DNA of 64,000 nucleotides from Lachnocurva sp029100405 (GTDB taxonomy: Bacteria; Bacillota; Clostridia; Lachnospirales; Lachnospiraceae). The notes under the pieces were generated by a model. It worked only from the letters and a program-made list of their open reading frames with translations, did not search any database and was not told the DNA's origin. Shown piece by piece: positions 52,694 to 61,366 of the stretch. The first letter of the stretch is position 1, and every line of letters begins with the position of its first letter. A program made the translations under genes and the position numbers. The stretch covers positions 186,001 through 250,000 of the forward strand of contig JBJYZC010000001.1 of assembly GCA_046263755.1 (NCBI GenBank), written 5' to 3'.

Positions 52694-53680
52694 TTAGCGC
52701 TCCATGGAAAAAGCATCGCCGATCTTCAGAGAATGTCCTAAAAGGAAAGTCTTCGCATCCATCCGTTTCTTTCCTTCCATCTGGATCTCCTCGAGTAAGA
52801 GACTGCCCCGGCCGCAGGCCACTTCGATCCCCTGATCTGACAGGGCGAGAATGGTTCCCGGACAGACAGACGCTTCATTTCTTTGGTCCTGACTCAACTT
52901 CTGATCCTGCGTCGTATCCTGTTTGGCATTCAAGACCTTGCTCTTCCAGATCTTTACCAACTTGCCATTCAGGAAAGAATAAGCACTGGGCCAGGGATTT
53001 AAGCCCCGGACATAATGATCCAGTTCTTCTGCCGGCCGGCTCCAGATGAGATTACCCATACTCTTCTTCAACATGCCGACATGGCTGGCTTCTGCCTCAT
53101 TCTGAGGAATCGGTTTTACCTTTCCATCGGAAAGATCCTGTAAAGTCTTCACGATCAGATCACCGCCGACCAGAGCCAGTTTCTCAAAAAGGGATCCGCC
53201 GGTCTCTTTTGGATCGATGGGAACCGTTTCCTGCTCCAGGATATCACCATCATCCAGGCCGACACCCATCTGCATGGTCGTGACACCGGTCTCCTTGTCC
53301 CCATTCAAAATGGACCACTGAATGGGCGCTGCTCCCCGATACTTTGGAAGCAGAGAGGCATGGACATTGACACAGCCGAAGGACGGCATGTCCAGGATCT
53401 CCTTCGGAAGGATCTGACCATAGGCTGCTACGACAATGATGTCAGCCGGATATTTCCGCAATACTTCTATATTGTCCGGCTTTCGGATCCGATCCGGCTG
53501 GAATACAGGGATCTTATGAGACAGAGCCCACGTCTTCACCTCGGAAAACCGGGGCTCTCCCTTTCTTCCCCGGGGCTTGTCCGGCTGGGTGACCGCCAGA
53601 AGGATCTCATGACCGGCACGATACAGGGCATCCAGGCTTGTGACTGCAAAGTCCGGTGTCCCCATGAAGATGATCTTCAT
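52694..53680 (-). CDS. fmt: Methionyl-tRNA formyltransferase
   Basis: 328 residues. Formylates initiator Met-tRNA. Family motifs: FMGTPDFAVTSLDAL, the catalytic NVHASLLPKYRGAAPIQWSI (Asn and His), and LDDGDILEQETVPI (Asp). Two base pairs after def; together they make and remove the formyl group. Confidence 0.97.
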   Translation of the reverse strand: MKIIFMGTPDFAVTSLDALYRAGHEILLAVTQPDKPRGRKGEPRFSEVKTWALSHKIPVFQPDRIRKPDNIEVLRKYPADIIVVAAYGQILPKEILDMPSFGCVNVHASLLPKYRGAAPIQWSILNGDKETGVTTMQMGVGLDDGDILEQETVPIDPKETGGSLFEKLALVGGDLIVKTLQDLSDGKVKPIPQNEAEASHVGMLKKSMGNLIWSRPAEELDHYVRGLNPWPSAYSFLNGKLVKIWKSKVLNAKQDTTQDQKLSQDQRNEASVCPGTILALSDQGIEVACGRGSLLLEEIQMEGKKRMDAKTFLLGHSLKIGDAFSMER

Positions 53681-53682
53681 CC

Positions 53683-54186
53683 TTATTCTTCTCCTTCATA
53701 GTCCTCATCATTTCCGTCATCTGCGGAAACTTCCATCAGATCTCCTTCGACCTTACTTGTGTACATAACGCCGTCCAGATGATCCAATTCATGGCAGATG
53801 GCGCGGGCCAGAAGGCCTTCGCCCTCCAGCTTATAAGGCTTCATATCGAGATCATATGCCTCGCAGATCACATGATTGGGACGAGTGACAATGCCCACCT
53901 TATTGGGAACAGACAGACAGCCTTCCTGTCCGGTCTGCACCCCGTCCTTTTCTGTAATGACCGGATTGATGAGATAATAGGGGCCATTGCCGTCCTGTAC
54001 ATCGATCACGACCATTCTTCGTAAGACTCCGACCTGGGGTGCGGCCAGGCCGACACCATTGGCTTCGTACATGGTTTCCACCATATCATGAGCCAGTTCC
54101 AGAAGATGCGGGGTCATCTCTTTGACCGGGTTACATTTCTTTAAAAGGATTGGATCGCCTTCCAGGCGAATCTGTCTTAATGCCAT
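53683..54186 (-). CDS. def: Peptide deformylase
   Basis: 167 residues. Removes the N-formyl group from nascent proteins; Fe or Zn enzyme. Motifs: GVGLAAPQVG, QEGCLSVPNK (metal Cys) and ICHELDHLDGVMY (HExxH). An acidic C-terminal tail. The upstream region carries 16-bp AT-rich repeats. Confidence 0.97.
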   Translation of the reverse strand: MALRQIRLEGDPILLKKCNPVKEMTPHLLELAHDMVETMYEANGVGLAAPQVGVLRRMVVIDVQDGNGPYYLINPVITEKDGVQTGQEGCLSVPNKVGIVTRPNHVICEAYDLDMKPYKLEGEGLLARAICHELDHLDGVMYTSKVEGDLMEVSADDGNDEDYEGEE

Positions 54187-54228
54187 AGTTTCCTCCTTTG
54201 GTTTTATTCATCAATCTACTTATTTTTG

Positions 54229-54290
54229 CCTTATTTTATTATTGTCTTATTTTATTATTGTCTTATTTTATTATTGTCTTATTGCAAAAG
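54229..54290 (-). repeat. 16-bp AT-rich tandem repeat upstream of def
   Basis: TTATTTTATTATTGTC is repeated three times, with partial copies at the ends, between priA and def. On the minus strand it gives TAATAAAAT blocks that could act as -10-like elements. Confidence 0.8.
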
Positions 54291-54334
54291 ATCCGTTCAC
54301 TGTTTTTTCCTTCCCCGGTCCTGCTTCTTACTGC

Positions 54335-56581
54335 TTACAGGGGATCAAAATCAAACCAGATATAAACATCACTGTATCTTTGTTTTTCCTGAATATAGAC
54401 CGTGGCCAGATTTTTTGCCAGGACCAGCTTATCATAAGAGCTGTGTTTTAGATAGACTGTCTTTCTCCAGACATCGCGGATCCGGGCAATGCCGGCATCC
54501 TCCGGGCCTAGGACCCTGACCTGTGACAAGGTCTCGGTCTTCCCTTCTTCTCGAAGGTAAGATGCGAGTTCCTTCGCTTCTGTTTCGAGATGGTCTTTCT
54601 TCTCCGAGGTCAAAAGGATCATCAGTAGATGCCCAGCCGGCGGATAATCCAGAAGCCTCCGGTATTGGATCTCCTCCTGATAGAAAGCCGGATAATCCTG
54701 GGCTGCCGCACATTGGATACTGTAGTGATCCGGCTGGTAGGTCTGGATCACGACCTGTCCCGGTATCTGTCCCCGTCCGGCCCGGCCGGCAGCCTGAGTA
54801 ATGAGCTGGAAGGTACGTTCCGCCCCGCGGAAATCCGCGGCATTTAATGACATATCTGCTGCCAGGATCCCAACCAAGGTGACATAGGGAAAATCATGAC
54901 CTTTTACGATCATCTGGGTCCCGACCAGGATATCCGCCTCCCGGTTGGAAAACTGTTCCAGGATCTGGCGATAACTTCCCCTGGTCCTCGTCGTATCCGC
55001 ATCCATGCGGAGTACCCGGGCCTTGGGAAAAATTTTCTTCACGGCCTCTTCCACTTTCTCGGTACCTGCCCGGAAGCCTCCGATATAGGGAGATCCGCAG
55101 GTCGGACAAACTTTCGGCATGGGCCTGGTATAGCCGCAGTAATGGCAATGGAGTTTTCCATCCCTGTGAAGTGTCAGAGAGACATCACAGTGGGGACACT
55201 TGATACTTTTGCCGCAGGACCTGCAGGAAACGAAGCCCATCATGCCCCTCCGGTTCAGAAAGAGCATGATCTGCTCTCCCTTATTCAGGCGATCCGTCAT
55301 CAGATCCTGAAGGCGCCGGGAAAGGATCGAGCGATTGCCGGATCTTAATTCTTCTCTCAGATCCTCAATCTCACAGGTTGGAAGGGGGCGTTCCTCAACT
55401 CTTTTTTTCATTTGAAGGAAGCCGATCTTCCCATCCGCTGCAGCTTCATAAGTTTCCACAGACGGAGTCGCCGATCCCAGGATCACGGTCGCATGAGAAA
55501 GCTCCCCGCGCCGGATGGCCACATCTCTTGCATGATAACGGGGTGCCTGCTCACTTTTATAGGAAGATTCATGCTCTTCATCCACAATCATAAGACCCAG
55601 ATGTGAAAATGGTGTGAACAGGGCACTTCTCGGTCCAACCATAATCCGGCAGCTGCCGTTTCTGGCCCGGTCCAGCTGATCCATCCGTTCGCCTGGCGAC
55701 ATCCTGGAATTTAAAATGGAGACCAGATCTCCAAAACGCTGATAGAAACGCATGACGGTCTGATAGGTCAGGGCGATCTCCGGAATCAAAACGATCGCTT
55801 CCTCTCCCCGGTCCAGGCAGTCCTGAATCAGTTCCATATAGACTTCCGTTTTCCCGGATCCGGTCACTCCATAAAGGAGATAGGGTTTTCGAATGCCCCG
55901 GGCCTGGTCCTGTCTTACGGTTTCTATGCAGGCAGCCTGTTCTTCGGTCAAATGCAGGTCCTTCTCTTCCCTTTTCAGATCCCACAAGGGGTCACGGAAA
56001 GCGCGGACAGACTCTACAATGGCCAAACCCCTGGCTTCCAGATCCCGGATGACATAGCTTCCGATATGAAGCTTTCCGGTAATAAGATCCCAGGGGATCT
56101 CTTTCTGGTCCAAGAGTTCCGACAGAAGTCGTTCCCTGGCCAGGGAATGCCTCTTTGCCTTCTTCATATCCTCCAGAGCTGTCCTTCCCTCTGCCTCTCC
56201 TACAGCCAGGCGGACCAGCTTCTTCTCCTGAATCTTCCCCCGATTTCCGGTCGGGAAGACCGTTTTCAAGGCCTGATTCATGGTAGAGCCGAAGTGATCC
56301 GAGATCCATCCGGCAAGGGCGATCAACTGGCCTGTGGTATTCTCACTTTCTTTTTTGGCCTTTTGGACGGAGAGGATCTCCTTCATGGATTCCTTTGGAA
56401 CTTTTGCTTCGTTGGAAAGGGAAAGCACAAATCCCGCGATCTTCCGATTTCCTCTGCCGAAGGGGATCAAAACCTCAGAGCCGACTGTTACGTCAGATTC
56501 CATTTCGGCCGGAATCCCATATTGGAAGGTCCGGTCCAGCTTTTCCAATGTGATATCCACAATGACATCTGCGTATTTCAT
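54335..56581 (-). CDS. priA: Primosomal protein N' (replication restart helicase PriA)
   Basis: 748 residues. DNA-binding N-terminus, Walker A GVTGSGKTEVYME, DEEH box in MIVDEEHESSYK, zinc-binding insertion with four CxxC pairs (SCRSCGKSIKCPHCD, CHYCGYTRPMPKVCPTCG) and helicase motif GRAGRGQIPGQV. Restarts stalled forks. Upstream of def-fmt as in many Firmicutes. Confidence 0.97.
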   Translation of the reverse strand: MKYADVIVDITLEKLDRTFQYGIPAEMESDVTVGSEVLIPFGRGNRKIAGFVLSLSNEAKVPKESMKEILSVQKAKKESENTTGQLIALAGWISDHFGSTMNQALKTVFPTGNRGKIQEKKLVRLAVGEAEGRTALEDMKKAKRHSLARERLLSELLDQKEIPWDLITGKLHIGSYVIRDLEARGLAIVESVRAFRDPLWDLKREEKDLHLTEEQAACIETVRQDQARGIRKPYLLYGVTGSGKTEVYMELIQDCLDRGEEAIVLIPEIALTYQTVMRFYQRFGDLVSILNSRMSPGERMDQLDRARNGSCRIMVGPRSALFTPFSHLGLMIVDEEHESSYKSEQAPRYHARDVAIRRGELSHATVILGSATPSVETYEAAADGKIGFLQMKKRVEERPLPTCEIEDLREELRSGNRSILSRRLQDLMTDRLNKGEQIMLFLNRRGMMGFVSCRSCGKSIKCPHCDVSLTLHRDGKLHCHYCGYTRPMPKVCPTCGSPYIGGFRAGTEKVEEAVKKIFPKARVLRMDADTTRTRGSYRQILEQFSNREADILVGTQMIVKGHDFPYVTLVGILAADMSLNAADFRGAERTFQLITQAAGRAGRGQIPGQVVIQTYQPDHYSIQCAAAQDYPAFYQEEIQYRRLLDYPPAGHLLMILLTSEKKDHLETEAKELASYLREEGKTETLSQVRVLGPEDAGIARIRDVWRKTVYLKHSSYDKLVLAKNLATVYIQEKQRYSDVYIWFDFDPL

Positions 56582-56616
56582 CTCAAACCCCTGTCCCCTT
56601 ACCGATCTTCTTTTGG

Positions 56617-56658
56617 ATCAGACGGTTTTCCCTTCCAATCAGACGGTTTTCCCTTCCA
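56617..56658 (-). repeat. 21-bp exact duplication covering the murE stop codon
   Basis: The 21-bp segment that begins ATCAGACGGTTTTCCC occurs twice in tandem (56617-56637 and 56638-56658). The second encodes the last residues (LEGKTV) and stop of murE. Confidence 0.85.
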
Positions 56659-58129
56659 GTTTCAACTCTTCCAGGATATCCCGGATCAGATCTCTCTCAT
56701 CCATAGGATGCTTGACACCGCGGATCTCCTGATAGTCTTCATGCCCCTTTCCGGCAAGGATAATGACATCGCCCTCCCGGCCGTTTTCAATGGCATAGCG
56801 GATGGCTTCCTTTCGATCCTCGATCATGATATACTTGCCGCTTGTCTTCTTCATGCCGGTCTCGATATCCTGCATGATAGCCAAAGGCTCTTCGAAACGG
56901 GGGTTATCCGATGTAATAATAGTAAAGTCCGATAGTTTTCCGGAGACTTCGCCCATTTCATAGCGACGAAGCTTCGACCGGTTGCCGCCGCAGCCGAAGA
57001 CCGTAACCAGGCGCTTCGGTTTATATTCTTTCAAGGTCAGAAGCAAACTCTCCAGAGCAACTGCATTGTGGGCATAGTCGATCATCAGAGAAAAATGGTC
57101 GGAAACCGGCACGATCTCGATCCGGCCCTTGACCTTGATGGTATGGAGGGCCTTCTTGATGTCCTGAAGGGAGACATCGAAGTGACGGGCAACGGCAGCT
57201 GCCGCCAGGGCATTGTAAACCGAGAACTTGCCCGGCTGGTCGACATCCACATGCGCATTGATGAGACCGGACAAGTCAAACTCGATGCCCAGATAACCCG
57301 GCTTATGAATCAAAGACAGGTTACTCGCCCTAAGGTCATCCCCCACTTTCATCCCGAAGGTCTCAACCGTACTGGTCGCACCTTTGGAAATTTCTTTGAA
57401 ATGCGGATCGTCCCCATTGAAGATTCCGATCTTACACATTTTGAAGAGCATAGCCTTGCATTCCAGATATTCTTCAAAAGAAGCATGCTCGTTGGGACCG
57501 ATATGATCCGGAGACAAATTGGTGAAAACGCCGATCTCAAAAGGGATTGCAGCGACGCGATGCATCTTCAGTCCCTGAGAGGAGACTTCCATGACGCAGG
57601 AATCACAGCCACTGTCCACCATTTCCCGGAAGGCTTTCTGAATCACAAAGGACTCCGGTGTGGTATTGCTGCCTGGCGTCATATGGCCGTGAATCATGGT
57701 TCCGATGGTTCCGATCAATCCGACGTCATGACCGGCATCTTCGAGGATGGACTTGATCATAAAAGTTGTTGTCGTCTTTCCCTTGGTTCCGGTAACACCG
57801 ACCACTTTCAATTTCTTGGCCGGATAATCGAAGTAGGCAGCTGAGAGTTCTGCCAGGGCAAGTCGGGTATCCTCTACCTGGAATACAGCGATATCCGGGC
57901 CGCTGTCACCCAGATCTACAGGCTTTTCCGTAATCAGAAGTGCTGCACCCTCGACAGCAGCCTGTTCTGCATAATCATGACCGTCAAAAGACGCGCCCTT
58001 GAGGCATACGAAAGCGCAGCCGGGAACGATATTCCTGGAATCATAAACAAGTTCCGTAATTTCTCCGGCATCACTGCCTTGGATCATCTTTCCTTTTAAG
58101 TTGGAAAGTAAGTCTTTTATTTTCTTCAT
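56639..58129 (-). CDS. murE: UDP-N-acetylmuramoyl-tripeptide synthetase MurE
   Basis: 496 residues. Adds the third residue of the peptidoglycan stem. Walker loop GVTGTKGKTTTTF (about 111-123), the central ATPase region (NLSPDHIG), DYAHN at 351-355 and the substrate-selecting DNPR at 408-411, which indicates meso-diaminopimelate rather than lysine. Four purine-rich 20-bp repeats run up to its ribosome site. Single gene with its stop codon region duplicated. Confidence 0.96.
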   Translation of the reverse strand: MKKIKDLLSNLKGKMIQGSDAGEITELVYDSRNIVPGCAFVCLKGASFDGHDYAEQAAVEGAALLITEKPVDLGDSGPDIAVFQVEDTRLALAELSAAYFDYPAKKLKVVGVTGTKGKTTTTFMIKSILEDAGHDVGLIGTIGTMIHGHMTPGSNTTPESFVIQKAFREMVDSGCDSCVMEVSSQGLKMHRVAAIPFEIGVFTNLSPDHIGPNEHASFEEYLECKAMLFKMCKIGIFNGDDPHFKEISKGATSTVETFGMKVGDDLRASNLSLIHKPGYLGIEFDLSGLINAHVDVDQPGKFSVYNALAAAAVARHFDVSLQDIKKALHTIKVKGRIEIVPVSDHFSLMIDYAHNAVALESLLLTLKEYKPKRLVTVFGCGGNRSKLRRYEMGEVSGKLSDFTIITSDNPRFEEPLAIMQDIETGMKKTSGKYIMIEDRKEAIRYAIENGREGDVIILAGKGHEDYQEIRGVKHPMDERDLIRDILEELKLEGKTV

Positions 58130-58140
58130 ATGAGAGATCT

Positions 58141-58220
58141 CCTTTAATGTTCTTGTCGCTTTTTTTAATGTTCTTTTCTCTTTTTTAATGATCTTTTCTA
58201 ATTTGAATGTTCGTGTCTCT
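58141..58220 (-). repeat. About 20-bp repeats in the murE leader
   Basis: AATGTTC or AATGATC recurs at 58146, 58167, 58187 and 58206. On the minus strand this reads as four copies of an AAGAACATTAAA-type unit, the last directly followed by the GGAG of murE. Confidence 0.65.
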
Positions 58221-58418
58221 ATTCTGTGCAGAAAAAATCAGAATCATTATACCGCAATCTAAAGGCAAGGAAAAGGACTGGAAAAAGCACAAGAAAGCAA
58301 GTATGATTTCCATAAACATCATGCTATGATTGTGCAGAAGAGGGGAGTTTTACCGGTAACTCTTGCAATTCTCTCTATTCGGAATCAGTCAGACCTGTCT
58401 TGCAGAAAGTGTGAAAAA

Positions 58419-59339
58419 ATGCGTCATTTAATGAATCCGCTCGACTTCTCAACGGATGAGCTGAATCAGCTGATGAATCTGGCGATGGACATCGAGGCCA
58501 ATCCTGATAAATATGCCCATGCCTGTGACCGAAAGAAGCTGGCAACTCTTTTCTATGAACCCAGTACCCGAACCCGGCTCTCCTTCGAGGCAGCCATGCT
58601 GAATCTGGGAGGCAGCGTCCTGGGTTTCTCTGAGGCATCTTCTTCCTCTGCAAGTAAGGGCGAATCCGTCGCAGATACCATTCGCGTCATCTCCTGCTAC
58701 GCTGATATCGTTGCCATGCGTCATCCCAAGGAGGGCGCACCCTTGGTTGCAGCTCTGCATTCCCGGATCCCGGTCATCAATGCAGGCGACGGCGGGCATC
58801 AGCATCCGACCCAGACCCTGGCAGACCTCTATACCATCCGAAAACTGCATGGCCGCCTGGATCACTTGACCATCGGTCTCTGCGGCGACCTGAAATTCGG
58901 CCGGACGGTTCATTCTCTAATTGAAGCCCTGTCCCGCTACGAGGGCATCCGCTTCATCCTGATCTCTCCGAAGGAACTCCGGGTTCCCGAGTACATCCGG
59001 AAGGACGTCCTCGACAAGAATCAGATTCCCTATACTGAGGTCGAGCGTATGGAAGATGCCCTGCCGGATCTCGATATTCTCTATATGACCCGAATCCAGA
59101 AGGAGCGTTTCTTTAATGAAGAGGAATATCTCCGTATGAAGGGCTTCTATATCCTGAATGAGGAGAAGATGAAGCTGGCCAGAGAGGACACCTATGTCCT
59201 TCATCCCCTTCCCAGGGTCAATGAGATCTCCGTCGATGTCGATGATGATCCCCGCGCCAAATACTTCGAACAGGCCCAGAATGCCGTCTACATGCGGATG
59301 GCTCTGATATTGACTCTTCTTGAAATTCACGTTGGATAA
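58419..59339 (+). CDS. pyrB: Aspartate carbamoyltransferase, catalytic subunit
   Basis: 306 residues from ATG 58419, the typical catalytic-chain length; upstream in-frame ATG 58326 would add 31 residues without family support. Carbamoyl phosphate site YEPSTRTRLSFEAAML, HQHPTQTLADLYT and HPLPRVNEIS. First committed step of pyrimidine synthesis. The ribosome site is weak (AGAAAG). Followed by pyrI after a 207-bp spacer with a structured tandem repeat. Confidence 0.96.
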   Translation: MRHLMNPLDFSTDELNQLMNLAMDIEANPDKYAHACDRKKLATLFYEPSTRTRLSFEAAMLNLGGSVLGFSEASSSSASKGESVADTIRVISCYADIVAMRHPKEGAPLVAALHSRIPVINAGDGGHQHPTQTLADLYTIRKLHGRLDHLTIGLCGDLKFGRTVHSLIEALSRYEGIRFILISPKELRVPEYIRKDVLDKNQIPYTEVERMEDALPDLDILYMTRIQKERFFNEEEYLRMKGFYILNEEKMKLAREDTYVLHPLPRVNEISVDVDDDPRAKYFEQAQNAVYMRMALILTLLEIHVG

Positions 59340-59350
59340 TAAACTGTCAT

Positions 59351-59530
59351 AGGAAGCAGACGAGATCTTAAGGTCTGAAACCTACGATGTATACAGATAG
59401 GCAATGCTTCTTTTTTTCAATTTGGTCTATATTTCAAGATAGAAAACAAACGAGATCTGAAGGTCTGAAGCTTATGATGTATACAGATAGGCAATGTTTC
59501 ATTTTTTCAATTCGGTCTATATTTCAATAA
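59351..59530 (+). ncRNA. Tandem 90-bp structured repeat between pyrB and pyrI
   Basis: Copies at 59351-59440 and 59441-59530 differ at about 12 of 90 positions. In each, positions 4-8 can pair with 55-59 (GAAGCA/TGCTTC in copy 1, AAACA/TGTTT in copy 2; the position 6-57 pair changes from G-C to A-U). Two inner hairpins (13-16/23-26 and 31-34/48-51) fit, and a U-run of 6-7 follows each. This looks like tandem attenuators or a riboswitch-like element. It does not match a PyrR loop that I recognise. Confidence 0.55.
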
Positions 59531-59546
59531 AGGAAAGGAAGAAAAG

Positions 59547-59975
59547 ATGCTGAACATCAGTGGTGTCAATGAGGGATATGTCCTCGATCATATCAAGGCG
59601 GGAACAGCCCTGAAGGTTTACCATGACCTGGGGCTCGAGCAGCACGACTATACCGTTGCCATTATCATGAATGTGAAATCCAATAAAATGGGAAAAAAGG
59701 ATATCCTGAAAATCGAATGTCCCATCGGATCCATTGATCTCGATGTCCTCGGTTTTATCGATCATAATATTACAGTCAATATCGTAAAAAACGGATTCAT
59801 TGCAGACAAGCTGAAATTGGAACTTCCGAAAGAAGTACACAATGTCATCCGCTGCAAGAATCCGCGCTGCATCTCGACCATTGAGCAGGAACTCGAACAG
59901 GTCTTCATTTTGACCGACCCCGAGCATGAAGTCTACCGCTGCAAGTATTGCGAAGAGAAGTACGAGAGGAAATAA
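59547..59975 (+). CDS. pyrI: Aspartate carbamoyltransferase, regulatory subunit
   Basis: 142 residues. Binds CTP/ATP and a structural zinc that holds the catalytic trimer. The zinc cysteines are in RCKNPRCIS and YRCKYCEEKY. Strong ribosome site AGGAAAGGA. Presence of PyrI implies allosteric, class B type ATCase. Confidence 0.95.
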   Translation: MLNISGVNEGYVLDHIKAGTALKVYHDLGLEQHDYTVAIIMNVKSNKMGKKDILKIECPIGSIDLDVLGFIDHNITVNIVKNGFIADKLKLELPKEVHNVIRCKNPRCISTIEQELEQVFILTDPEHEVYRCKYCEEKYERK

Positions 59976-60033
59976 ATAAGAAAGTTCATATGTAATCATG
60001 CTGGTATGAACCGGATCCCCGCTTCAGAGACAG

Positions 60034-60320
60034 ATATCGTAATACTGACTCAATATAAATATTCCGATAGTCTCAGCACTTGAGGCGGGGTTAATTATCG
60101 TAATACTGACCCAATTTAAAAATTCCGATAGTCTCAGCACCTGAATCGGGGCTGATTATCGTAATACTGACTCAATATAGAAATTCCGATAGTGAATCCT
60201 TGAATGCACTATCGGATTTTTTAAACTTATACTGTATTACGATAATTGAGGTCAAAATCGGCTTATTCTATGTCCTAGACTATCATAATTTTATAAATGA
60301 GATTATCATACGATAATTGA
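60034..60320 (+). repeat. 61-bp palindromic repeat array A4
   Basis: Direct units start with TATCGTAATACTGAC at 60034, 60096 and 60157 (62 and 61 bp apart). An inverted unit (about 60208-60244), a linker resembling that of A1 (GGTCAAAATCGG) and a diverged last unit (about 60279-60316) follow. Same polarity as A1. It lies between the convergent ends of pyrI and the hydrolase at 60449. No other feature was seen in 59976-60448. Confidence 0.8.
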
Positions 60321-60324
60321 GACC

Positions 60325-60480
60325 CGCTATTAAGATACTTCCTCGCGTTGCTGAAACTTTCAGCAATCTTTTAGATTAGCTCCGCATCGTAATAAAACTC
60401 GTGTCGAAGAAACTTCCAGCAATCTTTTGGATTAGCCCCGCATCGTTATTAAGATACTTCCTCGCGTCGAAGAAACTTCC
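60325..60480 (-). repeat. Partial duplications of the hydrolase 3' end
   Basis: ATTAAGATACTTCCTCGCGT occurs near 60329 and at 60449; CAGCAATCTTTT at 60361 and 60417; GTCGAAGAAACTTCC at 60402 and 60466. The last copies contain the stop and last codons of the hydrolase. Confidence 0.75.
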
Positions 60481-61231
60481 TCACAGCATCGCATACCTGT
60501 GACAGTTCCTCATCCCGGTCGTAACAGTGGTCCGCGCCTTCGATCGTCACAAGCTCCGCGTCATTCCCCTGGGCCTGGTACTGTTGAGCCAGATCCACAC
60601 CGTATTGATAGGGCACCGTGAGATCCTTCGTTCCGTGAATGACGCAGACCGGACCATGATAAGTCGCGATGCACTCCTCCACAGGCAGGATCCTTGCCAC
60701 CCGGGCATAATTTCCCTTCAATGTGACTCCGGAATCATTGGTAATACATTCCGGAGGATTTTCCGGATCAAATGTAAACCCAAGCAGCTCTCCCTCTCTT
60801 GCCCCATCTCTTATCACCATCGCAGGTGACATGGGGATCAGTCCGCGAATCTTATCCTGCATGATTCCAGCCACAAGAACGGCATTCAGTCCTCCCTGCG
60901 AATGCCCGGTGAGATAAATCGAGCTGACCCAATCCAGGCCGGCTGCATAATCGATCACCCGCATTCCCTGCGTCATCCAATGCAATATGGTATGATCCGA
61001 AAAATCTCCATCACTTTTCCCATGACCGTAGAGCTCCACGCGGAGCGTTGCAAAGCCTTCCTCTCTGGCAGCCTCTGCCACTGCAATAATGTGCCTTTCT
61101 TCCATGTGTCCTGTAAATCCGTGAAAGACGACCAGAAGCGGCATTTGCTCGCCTTCGGTCTTTCCTGCCGGAAGATCCAGTTTTGCATGCACTTGCATGC
61201 AGTCACAAGGAATATAAAATTCTTTCATCAT
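60449..61231 (-). CDS. Alpha/beta hydrolase resembling intracellular feruloyl esterases
   Basis: 260 residues, no signal peptide. Nucleophile elbow GHSQGGLNA (Ser near 107), Asp in IHGTKDLTVPY and His in EGADHCYDRDEE, with FHGFTGHMEERH at the oxyanion loop and VELYGHGKSDG. This layout matches Est1E-type cinnamoyl/feruloyl esterases of Butyrivibrio. That suggests removal of hydroxycinnamate esters from plant oligosaccharides, by inference only. A TTGACA promoter lies at 61314-61342. Confidence 0.82.
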   Translation of the reverse strand: MMKEFYIPCDCMQVHAKLDLPAGKTEGEQMPLLVVFHGFTGHMEERHIIAVAEAAREEGFATLRVELYGHGKSDGDFSDHTILHWMTQGMRVIDYAAGLDWVSSIYLTGHSQGGLNAVLVAGIMQDKIRGLIPMSPAMVIRDGAREGELLGFTFDPENPPECITNDSGVTLKGNYARVARILPVEECIATYHGPVCVIHGTKDLTVPYQYGVDLAQQYQAQGNDAELVTIEGADHCYDRDEELSQVCDAVRKFLRREEVS

Positions 61232-61282
61232 TTTTCCCTTTCTTCATTCTGTCCCACAATACTCTTAATCATCCTCACGGTT

Positions 61283-61297
61283 AAAACCCTGGGTTTT
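61283..61297 (-). terminator. Small hairpin after pyrC
   Basis: AAAACC/GGTTTT with a 3-nt loop lies 70 bp past the pyrC stop and inside the leader of the next gene. Weak terminator or operator. Confidence 0.3.
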
Positions 61298-61313
61298 CTC
61301 GCCCACATGGGTT

Positions 61314-61342
61314 ATAATGATTCACTCCCCTTGCGCTGTCAA
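61314..61342 (-). promoter_or_regulatory. Putative sigma-A promoter for the feruloyl-esterase-like gene
   Basis: A perfect TTGACA (61337-61342 on the minus strand) is followed at 17 bp by CATTAT (61314-61319), within CATTATAAC. The -10 is imperfect. Confidence 0.5.
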
Positions 61343-61366
61343 TCGTCCCCTTTCCATTCTCCCTTC

